Positions 39,450 to 51,679 of a stretch of DNA of 64,000 nt are shown here, piece after piece. How positions within the stretch are numbered: position 1 is the first letter of the stretch; each line of letters starts with the position of its first letter. The position numbers were made by a program, and so were the translations under genes. Source of the DNA: Cacajao melanocephalus (Eukaryota; Chordata; Mammalia; Primates; Pitheciidae). The stretch spans positions 1 through 64,000 of the forward strand of contig CAUYLG010065582.1 in the NCBI GenBank assembly GCA_963573385.1. Reading direction: 5' to 3'. The notes beneath the pieces were generated by a model that made no database searches, was not told where the DNA came from, and saw only the letters and a program-made list of their open reading frames with translations.

Positions 39450-40090
39450 TTCTCAACTGACCATCTCCAGAGTCAGAGGATGCAACAACGGGAATATGTA
39501 CCCACACGTATCCATCAAGAATCTAGTTGGTAACAAAGAACACAAAGAGAGCAGTCTCCAGCATGATCTAGTTTTCCTCAACCAGAAGGATTTGAGGGAA
39601 TGTGTTCTCTTTCCGGGTCCATGAGGGGGCGTACTTCTAAGAGCAAGAACTTCCCAGTGCCATGCCCCTCTCCCATCTCTCTCCACCCAGGAGTTTTAAT
39701 GGTTTACGTTTGAATTTTGCGAGTGCGGCAAGAAACTAAAAGTCAATCACTCCAGCGGAAGTTCTAAAGAACTCCTTTCATTGGCACAGGGTCTTGGAGA
39801 AGATGGGGGTTCCTCCCAGAATAAAAGTCCATGTCCACACACCTGGCCGGATTTCCCCTCTGAAATCCCCTTCCACACTCTTCGTGGAAGTCTTTCTCTT
39901 CTTCTCCTTTCCTTCTCTTTTCTCTAGCTAAATAAAATCACCTTTCTGCAATACTTCTTGGGTCCAATATTTACTTCTACAAGCATACAGCGCACCTGCA
40001 GGGGTCCCATCACTTATTCTTTAAGGGATAGGAGGCCAAGAACCCACAGCATTCTCTCGGGGGAGCTGTGCCTCGTCAGCACCCAAAAAA
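39450..40090 (+). repeat. Possible solitary LTR (class I-like)
   Basis: A patch with more GC and CpG than its surroundings. It has a TATA-like 'agaataaaagtcc' near 39818, a CT-rich stretch (39892-39925) and 'taaataaaatcacctttctg' near 39928, an arrangement like the promoter and polyadenylation region of a class I LTR. No name is offered; termini were not defined. Confidence 0.35.
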
Positions 40091-40498
40091 AAACCCAGTT
40101 ACAGATTCACTGAACAACCTCTAATGGAAGAACCAGGTCTTATACAACTCTCTCCTGTAATATTCTCATAAAGATAAAAGAGGCAACACACTGTGTATGG
40201 GTGGACAAGCAATTAAAGTCCGTAATAATCATCATCATCATTAATAATTTTGTGTGTTTTTAGGTGGTTCCTACAACGGGGTTAATATATGTAAAGTGCT
40301 TTTCATAGTGGCTGGCATATACTATTAACAATAGTAATACTAATATTCAATATAAGCCCAAGGCCTGAAGACCTAAAAGGCAACACAGTCAAAATTGTAA
40401 TGGAAAGTTCACAGAGGGAAAACAAGTCTAACAAGAAAATGACAATTTATTTGTACGTTACCGATTAGTGCTTCATTTACAACAAATACATTATTGTT

Positions 40499-40513
40499 AG
40501 AAACTAATTAATG
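40499..40513. repeat. Left target-site duplication of the HMGN1 retrocopy
   Basis: agaaactaattaatg, identical over 15 bases to 41519-41533. Confidence 0.9.
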
Positions 40514-41518
40514 GGTGGGCCAGGCAGACACAGGGCAGGCAGCTACTTCTGTGTGCAGACTGAGCCCACAGGTCAGCTCAGCCATAGGGGTGGCGAAGAA
40601 ACAGGCTAAGAGGGAATCAATGTGGTTGTCAGCTAAACCTGCTCCCTCAAAAGTGGAAATGAAGCTAAAAAGGGCAGCAGGAAAGGAAAACTCTTCAGAT
40701 AAAACAATGTGAACAAAGGGAAAAGTGGAGCAAGGAAAAACAGGCCAACGTGGCTAACCAAGAAACTGAAGAAATCTGCAGGCACAAAATGAAGAAACTA
40801 AAACTGAGAAGAGTCCAGTCTCTGATGAGGACAGAGAGAAAGAAGGCAAGTTTGATTAATGTCACAATACACCGTGTCTTATTAGTGGTCCCTATTTCGC
40901 TTCTTGTACAAGCCAGAGGAATACTGTTACCAAATATTTTGTAAACACAAGTTTGTGTGAGATACTGAATTATGGGAGTGTTTCACTGTCATAAGTGCCA
41001 TCTTAACATTCCATAGTTGAGGGGTTAGCTTTTATATCCTACAGTACAAAGCATACTAAATGGCAATATGGAGTTACAGTCCTGCATTTAGTGTCTTCAA
41101 CATTTTTAATTACTTTTATTCCCACATTATTTTTTAGTAGATTTCCTAAAGAGAAACACTCTTTGACCATGGCTCTCCCCATCATAATGGTGTACACTCT
41201 GTAACATTTTTGGTGTGGCAGTCCTGTTTTTCTAATTAACTTTGTTAGTGTGCTGTGGAAGACTAAAAATTTGAGTATGTAGTCTATATGCTATTACGTT
41301 GTGAATTGGTAGGATCTATGTAACAGCTTATCAACATGTGAAAATACTGGTACCTGACAGTCTCTTCAGGAAAATTTGCTTCCCAATTTTAAGCTGGAAT
41401 ATCACTAGAATAACTTTTTAAAAATTACAACATATGGCTTTTTAGATTTTCAGTACCTATGTTAAGAATTGTGTACAAATCCTCAACACAACCAATAAAT
41501 CAATTATGAAAGAAAAGA
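40514..41518 (+). pseudogene. HMGN1: HMGN1 processed retropseudogene
   Basis: An intronless copy of the mRNA for HMGN1, a nucleosome-binding high-mobility-group protein. The nucleosome-binding region is recognisable as LSAKPAPSKVEMKLKRAAGK, then SSDKTM (about 40624-40710), then ANQETEE (from 40753). After a frameshift the C-terminus continues as NEETKTEKSPVSDEDREKEG and ends at TAA 40857-40859. The start codon is lost (GAG at about 40560) and there is an in-frame stop near 40711. The 3' UTR follows, with AATAAA at 41494-41499 and an A-rich remnant. A perfect 15-bp target duplication, agaaactaattaatg, flanks it at 40499-40513 and 41519-41533, proving L1-mediated insertion. It lies antisense to EIF3H in intron 1. 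HMGN1 fits better than HMGN2 or HMGN3 because of the ANQET and SDE...EKE..D segments. Confidence 0.9.
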
Positions 41519-41533
41519 AGAAACTAATTAATG
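41519..41533. repeat. Right target-site duplication of the HMGN1 retrocopy
   Basis: agaaactaattaatg directly follows the A-rich tail and is identical to 40499-40513. Confidence 0.9.
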
Positions 41534-41549
41534 ACCAGTTAATAACAAC

Positions 41550-41770
41550 ACATTACCGAACATTACATGACAGGCAATAATCCAATTATTTCACAGGTGT
41601 TACCCTACCATGTAATTCTCACAACAACAGGAAAAAGGTACTGTTATACTCATGTTATAGATAAGAAAACTGAGGCAGAAAGAAATTAAGTAAATGGCTA
41701 AAGGTCACACATGTAGGAAGTGGTAGAGCCGAGCTAAGATTTAAGCCTAGTTGAAGTCCAAAGCTTGTGT
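41550..41770 (-). mobile_element. MIR
   Basis: 'gtaattctcacaacaaca', 'gataagaaaactgaggcaga', 'aaggtcacacatgtaggaag' and 'tggtagagccgagctaagat' occur in antisense MIR order. Confidence 0.85.
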
Positions 41771-42087
41771 GTATACTTTAACAACAAGATGATTCTCGTA
41801 TTAGCAACTAAATTGATAACTAAAATAATCAGTAATAGACAACAGACATGCAGTAAAAACTGTGTTATGAATAGACCCAAGACTACACCAGTAAGACATG
41901 GAACTCCAAAGGAGTACAAGCAGTCAGCAAGGAAAAGAGCTCAATACGGAGTAACACCAACTAATAAGATTGGCAGACCTTCAATACTGTGAAATGAAAC
42001 AAGTGAACAAACCTTACACATTCCTTTATGAAAGACCTCTCCACTTCTTGAACGGCACAAAAATGGACTTGATGAGTTGTACAAGTA

Positions 42088-42285
42088 TGGGTATGAGTTC
42101 CAGCTCCAGCATTTACTAGCTGTGATCTTGAGAAAGCTATTTAATCTTCCCAAGCCTTAGATCATAATTTGCAAAATGGCACTATTTCATAGCATTACTG
42201 ACACTACTAAAAATGACAAAGTATAGAGTTCTTTGCAAAGAGTCTGCCATATAATAAGCACTCAGTAAATGACAAATATTGTTCA
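42088..42285 (+). mobile_element. MIR
   Basis: 'agcatttactagctgtgatc', 'gagaaagctatttaatcttc' and 'ataataagcactcagtaaat'. Confidence 0.85.
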
Positions 42286-42738
42286 TTTTTGTCAATAAAA
42301 TGAAAAAACTATTTAATGCTTACTCACATACCTCTCTGCCAAGAAAAAAATATTTTTACACTTGAAAAAATAGAACATAGATGATTAAGAAGGGACAAAC
42401 TAAAGTGATAAAGAGTTATTATAAACACATCTACCAATTCATCTGGTTTACCTACCCCCATTAATGAGATCAGTAAAACACTACTGAAATCAAAGTAAAC
42501 AAGAGATGCTAGAAGATACATGAGCTTAACATAGTTCTTCAGACAAATTCTAGAAGTGATTCTTAAACAGCTTATTCCTACATACGCAAAATGGAATACT
42601 GATGATTAGGACTAGCAGAGTTTCACACAGAAGCCAGGTGAGGATAACCTCACTTCCAGTTATAAAGAAATAGCAATAAAAAATTATTAATATATTTTAA
42701 AACAAATTATCACAGTTCAAACTATATTGAAAACCGTT

Positions 42739-43776
<1,038 letters not shown>

Positions 43777-43784
43777 ATTTAGAA

Positions 43785-44112
43785 CAGGGATCCCCAACCC
43801 CCAGGCCATGGACACGTCCTGCTCCATGGCCTGATAGGAACCTGGTTGCCCAGCAGGTGAACTGCCTAAGCTCTGTCTCCTGTCAGGTGACCGCTGACAC
43901 TGAATTCTCATAGAAGCACAAACTTATAATGTGAACTGCACATGCGAGAGATCTAGGTTGCCAGCTCCTTTGGAGAATCTAATGCCTGACAATCGAGGTG
44001 GAACAGTGTCATCCAGAAACCATCCTCTCGTCCCCCCACAACCCCCCATATGGAAAAACTGTCTTTCACAAAACCAGTCCCTGGTGTCAGAAAAGTTGGG
44101 TGGGGATCACTG
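43785..44112. mobile_element. MER1-like hAT-Charlie element (copy 2)
   Basis: 328 bp, starting cagggatccccaacccc and ending ggggatcactg. Contains 'aactgcacatgcgagagatc' and 'agaatctaatgcctgacaat'. Target duplication atttagaa (43777-43784) and atttagat (44113-44120), 7 of 8 matching. Confidence 0.9.
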
Positions 44113-44401
44113 ATTTAGATGTCAAAAGGAAGGGAAATTCCTGATCAAATATAACTAAACAACATACATGCTTTTGCTATTCTACATAGATAACCACGAA
44201 TTTGCCACGTATATATATTTCAAAGTCTCGTAAGTTTGAAGGATCTTTAATAAGGGAGACAGAATCCATGTTGTGCTCATTGTCTCCCCTGGTAAACGTT
44301 CTCATAAAAATGAAAGGATGTTTTACTCACCATATCTTCAACACCTAACACAGATACTGGCACATAAAAAAAATACTCAAAATATATTCTGCTGAAGGAA
44401 T

Positions 44402-44610
44402 GAATGGCAAACACTTATCAATCACTTATACGTCAAGCACTCCACTAAGCATCTTACCTGCAGTGACTCATTTAATCCTCACAACCACCCTATGAAGTCA
44501 GTTATATTATTTTCCCATTTTACATAAGGAAACAGAGATAAGCTGACAGGGAATTCAGCCAGGGAAGTGAGATTGACTTCTGAGTCCAAAGCACTTCTAC
44601 TTACTTCACA
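44402..44610 (-). mobile_element. MIR
   Basis: 'actcatttaatcctcacaac', 'ccctatgaagtcagttata', 'ttttacataaggaaacagag' and 'ttctgagtccaaagcactt'. Confidence 0.85.
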
Positions 44611-44829
44611 ATAAATGAGTAACACCAAACTGAGTGCACCAAACATGTTGATAACAGCAAGGCTGAAAGAGATACATGGAAAGCTTAACCATTCTTCAAA
44701 ACAAAAACACTCTCTCGTTACATTTTGTTTATATGTATCACAGGTGTGGGATCATTTTTTATCCCATTTTTTTTTAATCCCACATTTGTAATACATATAC
44801 ACTCAGGAGTCCTATTTGCTCACTTGCAG

Positions 44830-44965
44830 CTAAGCAAAATCACCTGAAGAGCTTTTTTAAAGCTAAATGAAGAGGGGTCCTCACTCTGGATACACATTAG
44901 AGCCACCTGGGGAGCTTTAACGTATAGCAATGGCTGAGCACACTCCTGAAATTCAGCTATACGGG
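44830..44965. mobile_element. hAT-type fragment
   Basis: 'aaatcacctgaagagctttt' and 'agagccacctggggagcttt' resemble nonautonomous hAT-Charlie elements; no defined ends. Confidence 0.4.
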
Positions 44966-46261
44966 CCAGGTTCCCATATTGGGTTTGGTGGGCGATGTCT
45001 GTTTTTAGGTTCTCCAACTTACTCTAACATCCTATTTAGTTCTAACTTTTCATGAAGTTCTACGGCCCAGCTATCCTTTGTTTTTGTTTTAACTCCTCAG
45101 GTGACTACAATACACTGCTGGTCAAACCCCAAGTTTCCTTTAGTCTGTTTTAAGACTTCGTGGACTGCTGAAAAGTGAAGGCACTGAGAAATACAGACCC
45201 AAAACTGAACATGCTGTTTATAAAAGCATAAATATCACCCTAATAAGAGGAATTCAAGCCCTACTTGGAAGAATCGCTACATCATATAAACAAGAGGAAA
45301 GGTTAATACCAGCAACCCATCTTGAAACAGTCATGTTTTCTGCAGCACAGTAAGACTTACACCTTAGGGTTTGCCTCCGTATCTAAGACTGTTATGAACC
45401 CATGCTGACTAGGTTTGTTTATCCTATAAATTAATGGGTAAATGAGGATCTTCTATAAATTATGCCTCAAGGGACAGAAGCAAATTTGCCAACAGAAACC
45501 TAACTTATCGAATTCACCACCTTCTGAAATTTTGTCAAGTTCTGGGTCTAAATGCTTAATCTACTTGATATGCCCTAAACAGTAAGTGTTGTTCTCTGAT
45601 TAGGTCAGTTGTCTCTCAAACTGTTTCCCAGATTTCTGAAGTTTACACAATCTCAAGTTGGACAGATCTTAGCGAGGAATCCCAACCTGCAAAATAGTAA
45701 ACAGATGTCGGAGTGCTGAAATTACCCTGAAGGAAACACTGTTTTCTACCATTGTTCATTATTCAGACTACTTGAAAAAGCAAAGCAGACTATTATGCCA
45801 TCTCTAATGAACACAATACTATTTTTTAAAGTGTCTGGCTTTTTAAAAAAAATGAAAACCTATCTTTGCCTAAAAGTCTAAAAGCAACAAAGAATTGAAC
45901 TTCTATGACAAGTATTCTCTGTATTACAGGGTAAAACGTAAATACCAATCTAAAATAGCCAAATAAATTACACTAGAGGTCAATAAATCTAAAATTTAGA
46001 AGGACTAAGAATGGCAGGTAAAATCTTCCATCCTTCCTAAAGGAAAGATTTAACAGAATCTCTAAGATCTCCCTATCAAAATCATATCAAAGACTCAGTT
46101 CCACGCCAGGGAACAGTTCAAATTTGACCAAAATAAATATTAAGCTTTTTGATGAACTACAGTAATCTCCCATCAAACAAAATGTCTGCATAGACTAGTA
46201 ACTCCAGAAAGATTTGAAATCTTTCTGCACAGAATCACCAGGCTTCTGTTATTTTGCCTTC
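44966..46261. other. Unassigned intronic sequence
   Basis: No gene or familiar repeat recognised. Confidence 0.45.
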
Positions 46262-46390
46262 TTTCATTCCCTCATTCATTCACTTAGATATTTACTGAGT
46301 GACTATTCAGATCAGTTGCCTCTGCCAGGTCTGGGAATACGAAACTAAATCAAACACATAGGTATTACTTTCATGGGGGTCATATTTTTA
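46262..46390 (+). repeat. Ancient mammalian repeat fragment
   Basis: 'cattccctcattcattcact', 'atatttactgagtgactatt' and 'ctgggaatacgaaactaaat': same dispersed consensus as 15055 and 61530. Confidence 0.5.
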
Positions 46391-46559
46391 GAACAGCAAA
46401 TCTCAAACACACTGTTTCTCTTTACTCTCATACAACACTGCTGACACCAGAAGTATGGGTTCTTTCTACACCATGTAATTTTTCAATTTGCCAAACACCA
46501 GCTGGGTATCTTACCATTTACTTCAATTCTGACAGTATCTTCCTGGAGTTAGCGTAAGA

Positions 46560-47160
46560 TTCCAAAAGTTAAGGGCGCAGACCTACAAGACTGCCCTCGC
46601 TTCAGATCCCAATCCCAAATCCAGGCCTCCAGTACTTCTGACCAACCAGCTATAAATAAGGAGTTCCCACAAAACCCACCTCAGGTTCAACAATTCGCTA
46701 GCATGACTCGCAGAACGCAGAAAAACGCTTTACTTACATTTATCAGTTTATTATAAAGGACATTACAAAGGATAAAAATGAAAAGCCAGATGAAGAGACA
46801 CACAGGACAAAATATAGGAGGTTATGGGGCAGAGCTACTCTGGGCCTGCCATCCTCCCAGCTCCTCAAAGTGTTCGGAAACCCAAAACTCATCAAATCTT
46901 GCACAAGAGTTTTTAAAGAGCTTAATGGAGCTTAAACTCCAACCCACATACCCTCCTTCCCAGAGGTCAGTGGGGCTGACCCAAATCACCTCATTAGCAT
47001 TAACTCAGGTGAGATAAAAGGGGAAGCATTACGAATAAAAGACAGTCCTATCACTCAGGAAATCCTAAAGATTTTGGGAACACTGTGACAGGAACCAAGA
47101 ACAAAGACCAAAGATATTTCATATACCCCAAGGCCCCTAAAAATGGACCCCCAAAGATCT
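46560..47160. repeat. Probable ancient LTR-like repeat
   Basis: 'caacaattcgctagcatgac', 'acgctttacttacatttatc' and 'agtttattataaaggacatt' match a repeat I remember as an old ERV-L-type LTR in antisense. Subfamily and ends are uncertain. Confidence 0.4.
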
Positions 47161-47315
47161 TGCACATTGATATTTGCCTATCAGAAACTCAAAGAATAAA
47201 TGTGTGAAATATTTATTTCTCTTAAAAATAATCTCTAGTGGAAGCTCTAAAAAAAATTAAAATGAGAAAAATAAACACATTACATGCTAATATAAACTAT
47301 ATTTTAAAGAAAAAT

Positions 47316-47460
47316 TATTTATTTATTTATTTATTTATTTTTTAAAGACGGGGTTTCACCATGTTGGTCAGGCTGGTCTTAAACTCCCGACCTCAGGTGA
47401 TCTGCCCACCTTGGCCTCCAAAGTGCTTGGATTACAGGCGTGAGCCACCACGCCCAGCCA
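47316..47460 (-). mobile_element. Truncated Alu with ATTT-repeat tail
   Basis: (ATTT)n at 47316-47340 leads into 'gacggggtttcaccatgttg' and ends 'ccaccacgcccagcca'. Only one monomer equivalent is present. Confidence 0.9.
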
Positions 47461-47514
47461 AAGAAAAATATTTTTTAAAACAACGTAATATTATCAGGAT
47501 ATAAGAATGATAAT

Positions 47515-47598
47515 GTTTCACATTTTTGTAAAAAATTTATATTTTCAAAAAAAATTTTAATCCAGGAGAGAAGAAACATAGTTTCACATTTTTGTAAA
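47515..47598. repeat. 18-bp direct repeat, 66 bp apart
   Basis: gtttcacatttttgtaaa at 47515-47532 and 47581-47598. Confidence 0.9.
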
Positions 47599-47839
47599 TC
47601 TTTTTAATAATCTGGTTTAATAGAAAACAGAGGGATAATCACATCTGCTCTTGCAGTCAATCCTTTACGATATCACACATCATGTAGCATCTGGAAAACT
47701 CCATTAAACATTCATGAAAGAATAAGAGTAAAAATGGCAAATTATGTATTATTATGAAAATAAGTTTTGACCTTGGAGACTCTCTAAAAGGGTGTCCAAG
47801 ATCCTCACACTTTAGGAACTGCTATTCTAGAATGACAAT

Positions 47840-48015
47840 TAGGAAAATTAATGTGATTACAGACTGTGGAAATCACTAAGAAAAGGGGAAATGTAACGAG
47901 GAGCGGGGGCATCCTTAACTAGGGGGATCCAGGAAGGGCTTCTGAGAGAACACCTGATCAGAGAACTGAAGAACAAGCCATCAGCCCTATGAAGACTTGG
48001 GAGAAGAGAATTCTT
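47840..48015 (+). repeat. Ancient mammalian repeat fragment
   Basis: 'aggaagggcttctgagagaa' and 'gaagacttgggagaagagaa' resemble a later part of the consensus seen at 46262. Confidence 0.4.
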
Positions 48016-48206
48016 GACGACTACGGATTTGTAATCTTTTAAATAAAAATACTAATATTTACATTTCATAAAGTACACAAGTTGTATTTTCGGGGAAGAA
48101 AAAGGCCTCTAGATGGATAAGCACTAGGATGGGAAGGATATACGTTCATGGTTTTACTAAAAGAACTGGTAGATAAATAATAAGCCCACCTACTGGCAGA
48201 AAGTCG

Positions 48207-48513
48207 TTTTTTTATTTGTTTATTTTGAAACAGGATCTCGTTCTGTCACCCAGACTGGAGTGCAGTGGCACAATCTCCACTCACTGCAACCTCTGTCTCC
48301 AGGTTCAAGCAATTCTTCTGCTTCAGCCTCCCGAGCAGCTGGAATTACAGGTGCGCACCACCAAACCCGACTAAGGTATTTTTTCGTATTTTTAGTAGAG
48401 ACAGGCTTTCACCATGTTGGCCAGGCTAGTCTCGAACTCCTGGCCTCAAGTGATCCACCTGCCCGGGCCTCCCGAAGTGCTGGGGTTACAGGCGTGAGCC
48501 ACTATGCCCGGCA
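48207..48513 (-). mobile_element. Alu (minus strand)
   Basis: T-rich start, 'gtcacccagactggagtgca', end 'ccactatgcccggc'. The plus-strand open frame 48260-48580 is Alu-derived. Confidence 0.95.
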
Positions 48514-49019
48514 GGAACAGTTATATCTTAAAATAACATTATGTAATTCAAAACTACCAATTTCATTCAATTTTTGTTAATGAATTATAAAACACAATAT
48601 ACTAGTAAAATCCTTTTAGAAAAAGTTACCATAGCTTTTAATGAGCAATATGCATATTCCTAATACCAGGGTCAGGGTCAATCTTCACCTAGTAAGCATG
48701 TCTATGAAGCTAACACCAGAATTTCTCTAATAAAGGTTGCAACTCCAATAAAATTCAGAGGTAAAAAGAAAATTATTTAAAGAAACATACTGGACTTTCA
48801 GGACTTGCGAGTATTTGCAGCAATGCCCTAAAATATATTAGACATAGATATAATCTGCAAAACCTGAGTAATAATCCCATCTCTGTTCTTGGGTCAGGAT
48901 ATGGAGTTTTGAACTTGTCTGAACCAGGAAAGTAGAAACTGAGACCTTTCTAAAATGCTTCAACTCTATGAAAATTGCTAGTGTGAAAGCAGAAAACAGT
49001 AACTACAGTACCTTACAGC

Positions 49020-49191
49020 TAAACATAAATGCACCAAACGACTATACCTAGTCCCAGGAATCTACTCAAGAGAAATAAAAACATCCACACAAAGACATGT
49101 CTACAAATGTTCATGGTAGCATTATTCATAAAAGCTGAAAACCGGAAGCAACCCAAACCACCAAATGAAGATGAATAAACAAACTGCAGCA
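49020..49191 (+). mobile_element. L1M fragment, left of nested transposon
   Basis: ORF2 end motif 'gtagcattattcataaaagc' and on to 'aaacaaactgcagca', where L1 sequence is interrupted. Confidence 0.85.
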
Positions 49192-49193
49192 TA

Positions 49194-49667
49194 GGTTGAG
49201 GATCCCTTATCCAAAATGCTGAGGATCACAAGTGTTTCTGATTTTGAAATATATGTACTTTCAACCATATCTTTATATCGCAGAGCAGAGAATAAACAAA
49301 AACAACAATAACACACAGTGAGTAATGCACATAGGTCATCTCGGCCCCATGTGGATCACTCTGAGGAATCTGCTGTTGATATATCAAGCCCCGACTTTAT
49401 TATGCTCTGCAAGTATGCTTGCATGGGGCAATTTGAGCATGCAGGAAAAAAGAAATGCATAACACAGCTGAAGGAGACTCGGAGAGTCATTTTTCCCTTG
49501 GAGACCCCGAATAAACTGTGTGGTGTGCACCTGTGTTTTGACAACAATCCATCACATGAAGTCAGGTATGGAATTTTACACTTGTAGATCGTATCAGTGA
49601 TGAAAAAGCATCCAATTTTGGAACTTTTCAGATTCTGGATTCTCCAATTAGGGATGTTCAACCTGTT
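49194..49667. mobile_element. Tc1/mariner-like (Tigger-type) element nested in L1M
   Basis: Ends ggttgaggatcccttatcc and attagggatgttcaacctgt are inverted repeats, and a TA flanks each side (49192-49193; 49668-49669). Removing it rejoins L1 as 'gcagcatatctatactatgg'. An 89-codon frame inside (49318-49587) has no recognised product; subfamily not assigned. Confidence 0.8.
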
Positions 49668-50045
49668 TATCTATACTATGGAATTATATTCAACAATAAA
49701 AAGGAGTAAAATATCAACGGACAAAACAGGGAGGAATCTCAAAAACATGCAAAGCGAAAGAAACAAAATGTTATATACTACACATATAGTTTCGTTTATA
49801 TGACACTCTAGAAAAGGCAAAACAATAGTGACAGGGAGCTGGTAAGTGGCTGCCTGGAGCCAAGGTGAGAACACAAACACTGACTGCAGAAGGACGCCAG
49901 GAAACTCTCCAAGGTGGGGAAAATATTCAATTAATACATCTTGATTGTGGTAGCAGTTAAACAACTGTTTACAATTACTAAAGTTCATCCAACTGCGCAC
50001 TTAAAACGAGTGGAATTTATTGTGTATAAACACTACCTTAACTGA
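49668..50045 (+). mobile_element. L1M fragment, right of nested transposon
   Basis: Resumes at 'ctatactatggaattatatt' and ends with a typical old L1 3' UTR ('aagttcatccaactgcgcac'). Confidence 0.85.
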
Positions 50046-50481
50046 ACAAAACTGTATAGACTTTAAAAGTCTGAAGAAGAAACAATTCATACATGCACTG
50101 ACTCCCAATTTTACTCTCAATTTCAGAGTTCAAAGATTCAAAGATCCCCTGAGATACTATAATATCTAAAGAGCTAAGCAAAGAACCACAACTATAACCC
50201 TACCTATTATGTATAATATAAAATAAGTCTCTAGCGACTCAAATTTTTAATAAACCTAGGTCACCAAAAATTGTATTATTTTAGAAGACAAAGTATACTA
50301 CTTAGAATTTTTCTATTACTTTACAGTACTTGGAATTTAATGACGTTATTTAGACAATAGACAATTTGTTTCTAGAAAAGCCTGCTTATGTAAAACAAAT
50401 TCAAAGAAATTGGGAAATGTTAAAATATTTACCATCCCCCTGCCCAAAAAGACACGATATTTTTTAAAAATTCACACTACT
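50046..50481. other. Unassigned AT-rich intronic sequence
   Basis: Nothing recognised. Confidence 0.45.
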
Positions 50482-50780
50482 GGGCCACGGGCGGTTGCTC
50501 ATGCCTGTAATCCCATCACCTTGGAAGGCCAAGGCAGGCGCATCATCTGAGGCTGGGAGTTCGAGACCAACCCAACCAACATGGAGAAACCCTATCTCTA
50601 CTAAAACTACAAAAAATTAGCCGGGCGTGGTGGCACACACATGTAACCCCACCTACTTGGGAGGCTGAAGCAAGGGGAATCGCTTGAACCAGGGAGGCGG
50701 AGGTGCAGTGAGCTGAGTTCACGCCATTGCACTCCAGCCTGGGCAACAAGAGCGAAACTCCATCTAAAAAAAAGAAAAAA
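50482..50780 (+). mobile_element. Alu
   Basis: 'gggccacgggcggttgctca' to an A/G tail; first of three plus-strand Alus within 1.2 kb. Confidence 0.95.
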
Positions 50781-51023
50781 ATTAACACTACCCAATATTC
50801 TACATCAAAAAGTATATTTCTCAAAGTCTGCGAGCCCTAAAAGCAATTCAAACCTGAAGGGCAGATAGGAGCTTGAAAAGATCTATGAGCCTCTTAAAAT
50901 CATCGGCAATTATTTTGTATCTATGTACTTGAAGGCATTTCTCTAGGGGGAAAAAAGTCTTTGTCATTCATCAAATTCCCAAAAAAGCCCATAACCCAAA
51001 AAGAAAGTTTTAAAAATTAATAC

Positions 51024-51318
<295 letters not shown>

Positions 51319-51372
51319 GTAATAAAAACTTATTATCTACATGCAGTTACATGTTTGAATGAAGACAAATGA

Positions 51373-51679
51373 GGCCAGGAACAGGTGGCTCATGCCTGTA
51401 ATTCTAGCAATTTGAGAGGCCCAAGTGGGCAGATTGCCTGAGCTCAGGAGTTCGAGACCAGCCTAGGTAACACAGTAAAACCCCATCTCTACTAAAATAC
51501 AAAAATTTAGCCAGACATGGTGGTGTGTGCCCATAGTCCCAGCTACTAGGGGAGGCTGAGGTAGGAAAATCACTTGAACCCGGAAAGCGGAGGTTGCAGG
51601 GAGCCAAGATCGTGCCACTGAACTTCAACCTGGGTGACAGAGCAAGACTCTGTCTTTAAATAAAAAAAAAAAAGAAAAA
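51373..51679 (+). mobile_element. Alu
   Basis: 'ggccaggaacaggtggctca' to an A-rich tail, 55 bases after the previous Alu. Confidence 0.95.

Noticed and set aside
40750..40944. 64-codon frame containing ANQETEE as a functional HMGN1-like protein
   Set aside because: It leaves the HMGN1 frame after a few residues; the copy has a lost start, a stop and a frameshift.
49318..49587. 89-codon frame within the nested DNA transposon
   Set aside because: No transposase motif seen; kept only as a remark on the unrecognised interior.
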